Shown here piece by piece: positions 19,444 to 29,170 of a stretch of DNA of 64,000 nt. Source of the DNA: Ceratothoa steindachneri (Eukaryota; Arthropoda; Malacostraca; Isopoda; Cymothoidae); contig OZ018333.1 in assembly GCA_963969495.1 (NCBI GenBank), positions 84,948,732 through 85,012,731 on the forward strand, read 5' to 3'. Every line of letters begins with the position of its first letter. Within the stretch, counting starts at the first letter, position 1. The notes under the pieces are model-generated. The model was not told the origin of the DNA. It saw only the letters and a list, made by a program, of their open reading frames with translations, and made no database searches. The translations under genes and the position numbers were made by a program.

Positions 19444-22347
19444 ATGAGAGGACATTATAGTACTGAAAGTAGAATGGACTTGGCACATAACAGAAATAGG
19501 TTCCAAGGCGATAGAGGTGAGGTCATTCAAGTTTCAAGAGGTGCTTCAGGGATAGGGGGGTTAAATTGTTTCTATACAAATGCTCGTAGTCTTAGAAACA
19601 AGAAGGATGAGCTATTTAGTTATATTAGCAATGAGGATATAGATATATTATGCGTTACTGAATCATGGGTTAATGAAATAGAATTTAGTGACACTATAAG
19701 TGAATTTGATTTTCAGGGCTATAATATGTACATTAGTCAAAGGACAGGTAGGATTGGTGGAGGAATAATTATCTATATAAAAAACAACATTGTTTCAAGT
19801 TTAAATACTTCAATAAAGCAGGATGGAGTTGAGTCACTTTGGATAGATATTAGGTTCAGTAAAAATAGAATGGTGCATTTGGGAGCTTTTTACAGGCCAC
19901 CTGGGCAGACTGATGATATAGATGAACTAATGATAAGGGAAATAAGTAAGGGATGTGAAACAGATGCAGTTATTATTGGGGACTTCAACTTAAACTCTGT
20001 GGACTGGGAAAATATGATAGGTAGGGATAGAACAAGTGGCAGGTTCATAGAATGCTTTGAGGATAATTTTTTGAATCAATTTGTTAATGAGCCAACGAGG
20101 GGGGACAATATATTAGATTTAGTACTTTCTAACAGTGATCATTTAGTTCAAGAATTGACTGTTGGGGAAGCATTGGGAAATAGTGACCATCAGATAGTTC
20201 GTTTTAACTTGGGAATTGAGAAGGGTAAAATAACTGAGAATGCTGAAAAAGTTCCAAATTTTCATAAGGGAGATTATGTAAAACTTCGAAGCTTGCTAAA
20301 TTTGGTAGACTGGGATATAGAATTCAGAGGTAAAAATGCTTATGGGATGTGGGATACTTTCAAGCATATAATAAATGTAGTCCAAGAACAATGTATCCCA
20401 ATGAAGGCCATTAGGAACAAAAGTAGGAAACCATTATGGTGGAATCAGGAGATAGCTAGAAAAATTTCAGAGAAGAAAAGGGCATATAAAAAATTACAGG
20501 TAGAAAATAATATTCAAAATTTAAGTGATTATAGAATGGCTAGGAATGAGTTAAATAAGATTATAAAGAAGAACAAAAGGGTGTCAGAAATTAAATTAGC
20601 TCAGGATAGCAACAAAGATCCTAGAAAGTTCTTTAGTTACTATAAAACTAATAACAAGTGTGGCAGAGTTAAAATAGGACCTATCAAATATGAAGGGTTT
20701 GTGAGAGAAACTGATGAGGAAATAGTTGAGGTACTAAATGGTCATTTTGCATCAGTATTTACAAAAGAGAAACTAAATAGTCCTATGTATAGTACTCATA
20801 GGTCAGGAAAAGAGGTGTTTACTAACATTTGTGTGGATCGGAGGATGATAAAAGGACTAATAGGTGATTTAGATACTACCAAGGCCTCCGGCCCTGATAA
20901 TATTCATTCTAGGATACTTAAGGAAGGGGTAGAAAGTATCTCAATAGCTCTGGACAAGTTATATACTAGGTCATTGGAATATGGAGAAATACCCGATGAT
21001 TGGAAGAGAGCGAATGTAGTCCCCATTTTCAAGAAGGGTAGTAAAGAGGATCCAAATAACTTTAGACCGGTTAGCCTAACTCCTGTAGTCTGTAAAATTC
21101 TTGAGAAAATAGTTAAAAAAGGGATTTGCCAACATCTAGAGAGGGAGGGGTTAATCAGCGATGCTCAGCATGGGTTTAGATCAGGTAGATCATGTTTGAC
21201 TAACTTACTAGACTTTCTGGAGTTTGTAACAGATCAAGTAGATAAGGGAGAGAATGTAGATATAATTTACTTAGATTTTAGTAAAGCATTTGATAAGGTA
21301 CCACACAGGAGACTAGTTCATAAATTAAAAATGATTGGGATATGTGGGGGTGTTTCAAATTGGATAGCTGAGTGGCTGAAAGACAGGAAGCAAAGGGTAG
21401 TGCTAAATGGTGTAAAGTCAGAGTGGAGGGATGTTATCAGTGGGGTTCCTCAGGGATCAGTTCTCGGTCCATTATTATTTGTCATCTATATAAACGATCT
21501 TGGGGAGGCAGTTAATAATAAAGTGTCAATTTTTGCGGATGATACCAAATTAGCAGCTGTAGTTAAAGATATTGATGATAATTTTAAAGTGCAGGGGGAC
21601 TTAAATAAATTGTTATCCTGGGCACATAAGTGGCAAATGACTTTCAACCTTGAAAAGTGCAAAGTTATTAACATGGGAAAAGATAATAGAGAATTTAACT
21701 ATGAAATGGATGGGCATTGGCTGAGCTCAGTGGAGGATGAGAAAGATCTAGGAGTAGTAATAGATAAGTCATTAAGGTTTTCTAAGCAGTGTATTGAAGC
21801 AAGAAATAGGGCAAATAGAGTGCTGGGTTTTATTAAGAGAAATGTCAGTTACAAAAGTAAGGAGGTTATTCTTAAACTCTATAACTCTTATGTTAGGCCA
21901 CATCTAGAGTACTGTATACAGGCATGGTCCCCATATTTTAGACACGATATTAACCTTCTTGAGTCAGTGCAACGGAGGGCAACAAAGATTATTCCTTCCC
22001 TGAGGCACCTTGAATATGAAGATAGACTGAGGGTATTAAATATGTTCTCGTTCGAAAGGAGGTGTGTGAGAGGGGATATGATTGAGCTCTTTAAAATTTT
22101 TTCCGGGATAGATAAATTGGATGTTAGCAAGTTTTTTGAGTTAGATGATGGAAATCGGACTAGAGGTCACCACTTGAAAATTAAAAAGCAAGGGTGTAGG
22201 TTGGATTTAAGAAAGTATTTTTTCACCAATAGAGTGGTAGACTTCTGGAACAAATTGCCGCAGAGGGTAGTAGGTAGTCCAAATCTAAATGTATTTAAGA
22301 GTAGGTTGGATGAGTTTATGGGAAGGGAAGGTTGTGATGGTTCCTAA
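19444..22347 (+). CDS. CR1 ORF2 protein: APE endonuclease and reverse transcriptase (967 aa, intact)
   Basis: This is the enzyme for target-primed reverse transcription. Residues 41-260 form the APE-type endonuclease: FYTNARSL with Asn46, CVTESW with Glu73, IIGDFNLNSVDW with Asp180 and Asn182, and GNSDHQIV with Asp248 and His249. The RT spans about residues 480-760: NVVPIFKKGSKEDPNNFRPV, IYLDFSKAFDKVPHRR with catalytic Asp611, SGVPQGSVLGPLLFVIYIN and IFADDTKL with Asp699 and Asp700. The C-terminal part (RPHLEYCIQAWSP, RRATKIIPSLRHLEYEDRL) is typical of CR1. There is no RNase H. Length and motifs are complete and no stop or frameshift is seen, so it may be catalytically competent. Confidence 0.95.
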   Translation: MRGHYSTESRMDLAHNRNRFQGDRGEVIQVSRGASGIGGLNCFYTNARSLRNKKDELFSYISNEDIDILCVTESWVNEIEFSDTISEFDFQGYNMYISQRTGRIGGGIIIYIKNNIVSSLNTSIKQDGVESLWIDIRFSKNRMVHLGAFYRPPGQTDDIDELMIREISKGCETDAVIIGDFNLNSVDWENMIGRDRTSGRFIECFEDNFLNQFVNEPTRGDNILDLVLSNSDHLVQELTVGEALGNSDHQIVRFNLGIEKGKITENAEKVPNFHKGDYVKLRSLLNLVDWDIEFRGKNAYGMWDTFKHIINVVQEQCIPMKAIRNKSRKPLWWNQEIARKISEKKRAYKKLQVENNIQNLSDYRMARNELNKIIKKNKRVSEIKLAQDSNKDPRKFFSYYKTNNKCGRVKIGPIKYEGFVRETDEEIVEVLNGHFASVFTKEKLNSPMYSTHRSGKEVFTNICVDRRMIKGLIGDLDTTKASGPDNIHSRILKEGVESISIALDKLYTRSLEYGEIPDDWKRANVVPIFKKGSKEDPNNFRPVSLTPVVCKILEKIVKKGICQHLEREGLISDAQHGFRSGRSCLTNLLDFLEFVTDQVDKGENVDIIYLDFSKAFDKVPHRRLVHKLKMIGICGGVSNWIAEWLKDRKQRVVLNGVKSEWRDVISGVPQGSVLGPLLFVIYINDLGEAVNNKVSIFADDTKLAAVVKDIDDNFKVQGDLNKLLSWAHKWQMTFNLEKCKVINMGKDNREFNYEMDGHWLSSVEDEKDLGVVIDKSLRFSKQCIEARNRANRVLGFIKRNVSYKSKEVILKLYNSYVRPHLEYCIQAWSPYFRHDINLLESVQRRATKIIPSLRHLEYEDRLRVLNMFSFERRCVRGDMIELFKIFSGIDKLDVSKFFELDDGNRTRGHHLKIKKQGCRLDLRKYFFTNRVVDFWNKLPQRVVGSPNLNVFKSRLDEFMGREGCDGS

Positions 22348-22697
22348 GTTTTGTATATATTAATATTGTTTGTATATATCTATAGCTGCATGATTTAGTT
22401 CTTGACAAGCCTTGATTGGTGATACCCTTGTTTCTGGATGCAATCCTCTGGATGTAGTTTTCCTGGGAGTTTGGGTGCCTTGAAAAAGAGGCCGCTTGAC
22501 TCGGATGACCTATGATGAGCCCTTGTGGCTTTTGTCATCCGTTATATTATATTGTGGGGGACTTTGATTTTGTCTTCCCCTGGTGATGGTGCTTTTTGTG
22601 GGTGGGTTTTGACGGAGGCGGATGACCTTTGATAGGCCCTTGTGGCTTTTGTCATCCGTGTAATTATGTTATGTTATGTTATGTTATGTTATGTTAT
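22348..22697 (+). promoter_or_regulatory. CR1 3' UTR with duplicated hairpin and ATGTT tail
   Basis: Two similar 40-bp units, 22502-22541 and 22619-22658, each begin CGGATGAC and end GTCATCCG, giving a perfect 8-bp stem around a loop containing CCCTTGTGGCTTTT. The element then ends in ATGTT pentamers instead of poly(A). CR1/L2 elements are known to end in short tandem repeats, and their RT recognises structured 3' ends. The hairpins are the likely recognition signal. Confidence 0.75.
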
Positions 22698-23635
22698 AGA
22701 AGTTAAGCTTACAAGTCTAAAGTTATTTGGGTCATCTTTGCTTCCCTTTTTAAAAATTGGCACTACATTTGCCAATTTCCAATCATTTGGTATTTCTCCA
22801 GACTCTAGTGATCTAATAAATATCTTCTCAAGAGCTACTGCAATACTTTCTACACCTTCTTTGAGTACCCTAGAATGAATGTTGTCAGGGCCAGATGCCT
22901 TACTAGTATTTAACTGCATTATAAGCCCTTTAATTTCTTCTCTGTCTATATTAATAGAATTTATTACTACTTCCCTTGACCTAGAATTATCATCAATTAA
23001 TCTAACTGGTTTCGCTTCTGTGAATACTGAGGCAAAATGATCATTAAGGACCTCTACTATTTCCTCATCAGATTCTTTCAAAACCCCTTCATATGTAATA
23101 GGCCCTATTTTATTACTGTTAGATTTATTATTGATTCTATAATAGCTAAAGAATTTTTTAGGATATTTATTATTATTTTTAGCTAAATTAATTTCTGCTT
23201 TCCTTTTGGTCTTCTTAATAATCTTATTTAGTTAATTTCTGGTTGACCTATAATGGTTTAAATTATCTAAACTACTCTCACTTTGTAATCTCTGGTATGC
23301 CCTTTTTTTTCTCTGAAACTTTATTAGCTATTTCTTGATTCCACCATAATGGTTTCCTACATTTATTCCTAATAGACTTCATTGGAATACACCTGTTTCT
23401 GAACCATGTTTAATATAGTCATAAAAATATCCCACATCTCATAAGTATTCTTTTCATGGAATTCTATATCCCACCTAATCTGATTTAGCATGCTGCGTAA
23501 TTTATCGTAATCTCCCCTATAAAAATTTGGAATTTTGTGGAGTTTGCCATTGTTCTACTCTTAACTATTTGCAAATTAAACCGAACCATCTGATGATCAC
23601 TGTTTCCAAATGATTCCCCTACACTATACTATACT
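22698..23635 (-). mobile_element. Antisense CR1 relic, right half
   Basis: The minus strand from 23635 downward reads the end of the endonuclease (FGNSDHQMVRFN), KSIRNKCRKPLWWNQEIA, FFSYYRINNKS, then ESDEEIVEVLNDHFASVF, TSKASGPDNIHSRVLKE and NVVPIFKKGSKDDPNNFRLV, ending SLTS at about 22700. Stops and shifts occur above 23100; 22700-23081 is open. The left half at 17926-18089 continues the same RT after a gap of a few codons. Confidence 0.85.
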
Positions 23636-23637
23636 TT

Positions 23638-24690
23638 GGGGGAAGATAACTGGCAGCAATCCTGAGCAAGAATTTTTTTGGTGAGTGTTAACTTTGTCCT
23701 TAGTAAATTTCTGAGAGTATGGCTGTTTGTATAGATGGTGAGAGCATGCCGTTTTAAAGTAGTGTGTATGTGGTGTGTGATGCATGTGGAGTTGAAAGGA
23801 GAGTGAATGTAACTGAATGCCATGTGTGTTTTCTGGAAGGGGAGGTTAGGAGGTTGAGTGGGGAATGTACGAGGTTGAATGATTTGGTGTTTGAGGTGAG
23901 AAGAGATGCAAGTGTGCGATTGAAGGGTGAGATTAGTGCTAAAAGGGTGGAAGATAGGGCTGGGACTGGGAGCAGTTGGAAGTTGTGAGTGATGATGAAT
24001 GGTGGGTGAAAATGGATAGGATAGATAAGTTAGGACAGATTAGGTGTTTGAAAAAGAAGGACATAGAACCTGTTAGGTTGACTAACAGATTCAATGTCCT
24101 GAGAAAGGAAGAGTGTGAAAGTGATTTGCCTGGTGTGATTGTGGATGAAAGAAGGATGGGTGGTAGTGGGACTGGGAGCAGGAGGGAGGGTAATGTTAGG
24201 CCAAGACAGAATAGGAGAATGACTGAGGTGCTAGTGATGGGTGACTCTCAGATTAGGTATTTAGATAGGAAGTTGAGTGATAGCAAGTGGAAAGGAATTA
24301 GAGTTTGTCTGCCGGGTGCTGGTGTAAGTGATGTTTGTGAGAGGTATGATAGGCTGGTTTCTGGGTGTGAGATGGATGCAGTTGTGATTACGCATGTGGG
24401 AGTGAATGATGTAAAGAAGGTAGGTACATGTGAGTTACGTGAGAAGTATAAAAGGTTAGTTGAAAGGATGAGTAAAAGCAGGGTAAGAGGTGTTGCTTCT
24501 GGTGTGCTTCCAAAATTGGATGTGGGGGTAGAATGGTTGTCGCATGCAATTGGTTTGAATGAATTTGTGAAAGGACTGGTGAGGAGTTAGGATTGGTGTT
24601 TGTAGATGTCTAGGGTGGGTTTTACGGTAATAGGTTGTATGCGATGGATGGGCTCCATCTTAGTCGGGCAGGTGTTGAGGTTCTATGGAT
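23638..24690 (+). pseudogene. CR1 ORF1 (SGNH esterase) of a second subfamily, frameshifted
   Basis: It begins MAVCIDGESMPF (about 23718), then a stop, CDACGVERRVNVTECHVCFL (a Cys-rich N-terminus, about 23782-23840), a frameshift near 23985, and EVLVMGDSQIRYLDRKLSD (about 24228). THVGVNDVKKVGTCEL (about 24391) and, after a second shift at about 24590, YAMDGLHLSRAGVEVLW (about 24637-24690) follow. The esterase blocks GDS, GVND and DGLH are all recognisable. Identity to the 18.3-kb ORF1 is moderate overall and high around the active-site blocks. It is cut at about 24690, where antisense CR1 sequence starts, so ORF2 is missing. Confidence 0.85.
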
Positions 24691-25526
24691 CCCAATATCC
24701 TATTAGCTTAATTCTTAGCATTTAGGCATTGCTTTCTAAGACAAAGGTCTGAACTTACCAAAATACCAAAGTCCCTCTCACAATCGGTCCTCCCTAAAAT
24801 TCTCCCATTTAATTTATAAGTATTCAATGGATTATTTCTACCTATACTAAGTACACTACATTTGTCTATGTTAAACTTCATTTGCCATTTCTTGGCCCAA
24901 TTGGACAGAATGATCAATTCCTCCTGCATTACAACAGCATCAGAATCAGCCCTAATGGCCCTACCTAGCTTAGTATCATCAGCAAATTTACTCGGTCACT
25001 ACTTATACCTATGTCAAGATCATTAATATAAATTAAGAATAGCAAGGGACCCAAAACAGATCCTTGCTGAACTCCACTGCTAAACACACCCCCACTCAGA
25101 TTTAACTTTATCTATATTAACTCTTTGCTGTCTGTCACTAAGCCATGACTGAATCCATCTAAATATAATGCCATCGATCCTGTGTGCTTTAACTTTGCTC
25201 AGAAGCGGTAAGTGTGGCACTCAATCAAAAGCCTTACTAAAGTCCAAGTATAAAATATCATAGTTTTCATCATTATCTGCTGCTTCATACACCTTACTAT
25301 AAAAAGACAGTAAATTAGGCAGACAGGATTTACCCTTACTAAAGCCATGCTGTGATTCTTTTATCAACTTATGCTTATCCAAGTGATCTCAAATATTCCT
25401 TGCTATAATAGATTCCATTATTTTCCCTACCACTGATGTCAAACTTACTGGTCTGTAATTAGACATATGTTTTATTCCCTTTCTTAAATATAGGTATCAC
25501 ATGGGCTTTCTTCCATGCCACTCTTC
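24690..25526 (-). mobile_element. Antisense CR1-like RT relic (third subfamily), broken
   Basis: Minus-strand RT blocks, from 25526 downward: SNYRPVSLTSVVGKIMESII, ESQHGFSKGKSCLPNLLSFY, ILYLDFSKAFD then a stop and VPHLPLLSK, RWIQSWLSDRQQRVNIDKVK, KFADDTKLGRAIRAD, and the open 24708-24929 with LSNWAKKWQMKFNIDKCSVL. Several stops and frameshifts are present. CR1 copy 2 begins immediately at 25527, inside the region that would precede the fingers domain, so copy 2 inserted into or beside this relic. Confidence 0.8.
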
Positions 25527-25706
25527 ACTGACCTTCGAACAGGTAGCACGTGTTTCATAGAGCTCTCAGTCTGTTGATCTATTTTTCAGATTTTTCTATA
25601 GTTTGTTTGTTTTTTGTTTTTTTCTCACCCCACAATCAGCGAAAGCTAAGTTGCTCTTCTTTTTTTTCTTATTGCTACTTAAGTTCTTTCTTTGTTTGAA
25701 TAAGTG

Positions 25707-26863
25707 ATGGAGTTCGGGGATGGAAGTGAGCATGAGTGTCGGAATGTATGCATTGGGTGTGGTATAGTTGGTGAGGGGTATACATGTGTTGTATGTGGGC
25801 TGCGTGAATGCATTGTAGATTTAGAGGGGATGAGAATGCAGGATTTAGACGGATATGTAGGCTGGAGGGGTTAGTTGCTGAGCTCAGGAGGGAACTTAGT
25901 GTTAGGCCTAGATTTGGGAATAGGTTAGGTGGTGAGGTAGGCCAGTTAGATGTTTCAGGTGAAGGTAGAGGGCCGGTGGAGGAGGTAGGATATGATAGTT
26001 CTAGTGATAGTGAAGTTAGCCCCCTTAGATTAGTTAGAAATAGGCCTAGTGAGGATGGGGGATAGTGGAGAGTGGTTAGGAAACATGAAGCTAGGGAGGC
26101 TTCTCCTGTTCTTTGTGAGAATAGGGTTGCCTCTGTTGAGGTTGTTAGCCAGGGGGATACTAGGTGTGTGAGTCAGATGGACACAGAACCTATTAGCTTG
26201 ACTAATAGATTTAGTGCCCTAAGAGAGGAAGTAACTGGAAGTGATATGACTGATGGGGGTGGGGGTGGAGTTCGAGTGACTGGTAGTTTGAATGAGAATA
26301 GGAGTGGGGATGGAGTTAGGTCTGTGGGGGTTAGGAATAGGAGTCTGACTGAAGTGCTTGTGATGGGTGATTCACGAGTTAGATATTTAGATAGGAAGTT
26401 GAATGCAAGTAGATTGAATGGTTTGAGGGTGTGTTTGCCGGGTGCTGGAGTGAGAAATCTGTCTGATAGGTATGAGGAGCTGGTGTCTGGCTGTGCAAGG
26501 GATGCGGTTGTGATTACACATGTAGGAGTGAATGATGTGAAGAAAGTGGGTGCATGTGAGTTACGTGAGAGGTACAAGAGGTTGATTGAAAAGGTGAAAG
26601 AAAGTAGAATGAAAGTTGTTGTGACAGGTGTGCTTCCAAGAATGGATGTTGGGGTAAAATGGATGTCTCGTGCAATTGGGCTGAATGATTATGTGAGGAG
26701 GATGTGTGAGATGGAAGGTGTCATGTTTGTGGATGTGTGGGATAGGTTTGTTGGAATGAAAGAAATGTATGCGATGGATGGACTGCATTTGAGTAGGAGG
26801 GGGGTAGATGTGTTGTGGGAGGAGTATGATCGTGTTATTAGGTCTTTGCGGGCGGGAAACTAG
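25707..26863 (+). pseudogene. CR1 copy 2 ORF1 (SGNH esterase), one frameshift and one stop
   Basis: The ATG at 25707 matches the start of copy 1. A single-base deletion at about 25850 (GACGGATAT instead of GACAGGATAT) shifts the frame, and CAG has become TAG at 26063-26065. After that, 26072-26863 is open and keeps all three esterase blocks (VLVMGDSRVRYLD, HVGVNDVKK, DGLHLSRRGVDVLW). The two lesions suggest recent inactivation. Confidence 0.9.
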
Positions 26864-26886
26864 ATACTAATGGTGGTCAGGGAATT

Positions 26887-28032
26887 ATGAGAGGACATTA
26901 TAGTACTGAAAGTAGAATGGACTTGGCAAATAACAGAAATAGGTTCCAAGGCGATAGAGGTGAGGTCATTCAAGTTTCAAGAGGTGCTTCAGGGATAGGG
27001 GGGTTTAATTGTTTCTATACAAATGCTCGTAGTCTTAGAAACAAGAAGGATGAGCTATTTAGTTATATTAGCAATGAGGATATAGATATATTATGCGTTA
27101 CTGAATCATGGGTTAATGAAATAGAATTTAGTGACACTATAAGTGAATTTGATTTACAGGGCTATAATATGTACATTCGTCAAAGGACAGGTAGGATTGG
27201 TGGAGGAATAATTATCTATATAAAAAACAACATTGTTTCAAGTTTAAATACTTCAATAAAGCAGGATGGAGTTGAGTCACTTTGGATAGATATTAGGTTC
27301 AGTAAAAATAGAATGGTGCATTTGGGAGCTTTTTACAGGCCACCTGGGCAAACTGATGATATGGATGAACTAATGATAAGGGAAATAAGTAAGGGATGTG
27401 AAACAGATGCAGTTATTATTGGGTACTTCAACTTAAACTCTGTGGACTGGGAAAATATGATAGGTAGGGATAGAACAAGTGACACATTCATAGAATGCTT
27501 TGAGGATAATATTTTGAATCAATTTGTTAATAAGCCAACGAGGGGTGACAATATATTAGATTTAGTACTTTCTAACAGTGATCATTTAGTTCAAGAATTG
27601 ACTGTTGGGGAAACATTGGGAAATAGTGACCATCAGATAGTTCTTTTTAACTTGGGAATTGAGAAGGGTAAAATAACTGAGAATGCTGAAAAAGTTCCAA
27701 ATTTTCATAAGGGAGATTATGTAAAACTTCAAAGCTTGCTAAATTTGGTAAACTGGGATATAGAATTCAGAGGTAAAAATGCTTATGGGATGTGGGATAC
27801 TTTCAAGCATATAATAAATGTAGTCCAAGAACAATGTATCCCAATGAAAGCCATTAGGAACTAAAGTAGGAAACCATTATGGTGGAATCAGGAGATAGCT
27901 AGAAAAATTTCAGAGAAGAAAAGGGCATACAAAAAATTACAGGTACAAAATAATATTCAAAATTTAAGTGATTATAGAATGGCTAGGAATGAGTTAAATA
28001 AGATTATAAAGAAGAACAAAAGGGTGTCGGAA
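26887..28032 (+). pseudogene. CR1 copy 2 ORF2, endonuclease part
   Basis: 325 residues of endonuclease are open (NARSLRNKKDELF, VTESWVNEIE). GDFN has become GYFN (IIGYFNLNSVDW), which changes the catalytic Asp. An AAA-to-TAA change at 27862-27864 stops the frame, after which the reading continues (SRKPLWWNQEIARKI) to the insertion point at 28032. The missing Asp means the endonuclease would be dead even without the stop. Confidence 0.9.
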
Positions 28033-29170
28033 AATATGGGCTAAAGATAAACTTAAGCAAAAGCAAAAATATACTATTTAACATAAAAGGAAATGAACAA
28101 CCAGAAGAAATTGGAGGGGTAGGGGTAGTGACAGAAATAAAATACCTGGGAGTGGTAATTAATAAAGGAAGAAACTTTTTCAGGAGACAAAGGGAAGTAA
28201 TGAAAGAAAAGGCAATTAGGATGGCAAATAATGCATACTCAGTAATAAAAAAGAGCTGTAATAAATTGATGGTAGGGAAGACCTTCTGGAAGGCAGTGGC
28301 ATTGCCAGGAATATTATATGGAGGAAAGGTGGTTGGATTTAGCAAACAAGAAATAGAAGAGCTCCAGAAACTTGAGAACAGAGCATACAGAGTGATTTTA
28401 GGGGCAGGGCAGGGAGACGTGGTTGAGGTTTTAAGAGGAGAGATAGGGGCAACATCAATGGTAGCAAGGGTGATGAAGGGAAAGCTTACATATTACAGAA
28501 GCATAGTAACAGAGAAAGAACAAGTTAGAAATGAATTGATGAGAAGAATACTTGAGGACATGAGAGAAAAAGGATATTTTGGTTTTATGAATGAAGTGGA
28601 AAAATATAAAAAGGAATTAAAACTGAGGGATTCACAGATAGTAAAAATGAGCGAAGATGAGATGAAGAGAGAAGTGAATAAATGGGATACAGAAGAGTGG
28701 AGAAGAGCACTGCAAAGGAAAAACAGTGTAAGGATATATCGTATGAATAAGAAGGATATTGAGGAAGAGAGATGGTATGATAATACATATGGGGCAATTC
28801 TTATGTATAAGGCAAGGACGAACACATTGAAATTAAATGATAGAAGAAGATTTAGTGGTGGGGAAGTAGGGTGTGAAGTGTGTGGATGGGACATGGAAAA
28901 TCTGCAGCACTTCATTGTGAATTGTGAAGGTTATGAACTGGAGAGGCAGGGGGTAAGAGTATTGCAGAGACCACATGAGGAGGATGAAGAGCAAATGTTG
29001 GGGAAATTTTTATTTGAAAGAGATGAAGTGAAAATGGAGAGAAATAAGGAAATTTTGGAAAAAATGATAATGAAAAGGAAAATACTTACAGCTAGAAGAT
29101 AAGAAACGCCAAAAGGGGAGCTGTTACAAAAGCAATCCCCGAACAGCATTCAAGTCAAGTCAAGTCAAGT
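28033..29170 (+). mobile_element. 5'-truncated LINE of another family inserted in CR1 copy 2
   Basis: A continuous open frame runs from the left junction to 29102, starting KYGLKINLSKSKNILFNIKG. It covers the end of an RT thumb and the C-terminal domain: VTEIKYLGVVIN, FWKAVALPGILYGGKVVGF, EELQKLENRAYRVILGAGQG, and a terminal zinc-like CEVCGWDMENLQHFIVNCEG. The catalytic palm is missing because of 5' truncation. The 3' end is four CAAGT pentamers (29151-29170), a simple-repeat tail rather than poly(A). I do not recognise the clade with certainty. The frame has no lesion, so this is a recent insertion. Confidence 0.85.

Larger units (their letters stand above)
18090..22697 (+). mobile_element. 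Full-length CR1 LINE with both ORFs intact (copy 1)
   Basis: The element starts at ACTGACCTTCGAACAGG, the point where similarity with copy 2 (25527) also begins, and ends in six or so ATGTT pentamers at about 22666-22697. It is 4.6 kb: a 179-bp 5' UTR, ORF1 (SGNH esterase), a 23-bp spacer, ORF2 (endonuclease and RT) and a 350-bp 3' UTR with two copies of a hairpin. No frame-breaking lesion was seen. It is inserted into an older antisense CR1 relative, with about 20 bp of the target lost at the junction. Confidence 0.92.
25527..28032 (+). mobile_element. CR1 LINE copy 2, 5' part
   Basis: It is nearly identical to 18090-20600 by eye, with a few changes per 100 bp. It contains the same 5' UTR, a damaged ORF1 and the first third of ORF2. 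It stops after the codons corresponding to KNKRVSE, where another LINE is inserted. It resumes at 29171 after losing about a dozen bases of target. Confidence 0.92.

Noticed and set aside
28004..29149. Minus-strand ORFs of 70-140 codons
   Set aside because: Shadows of the inserted LINE frame at 28033-29102.
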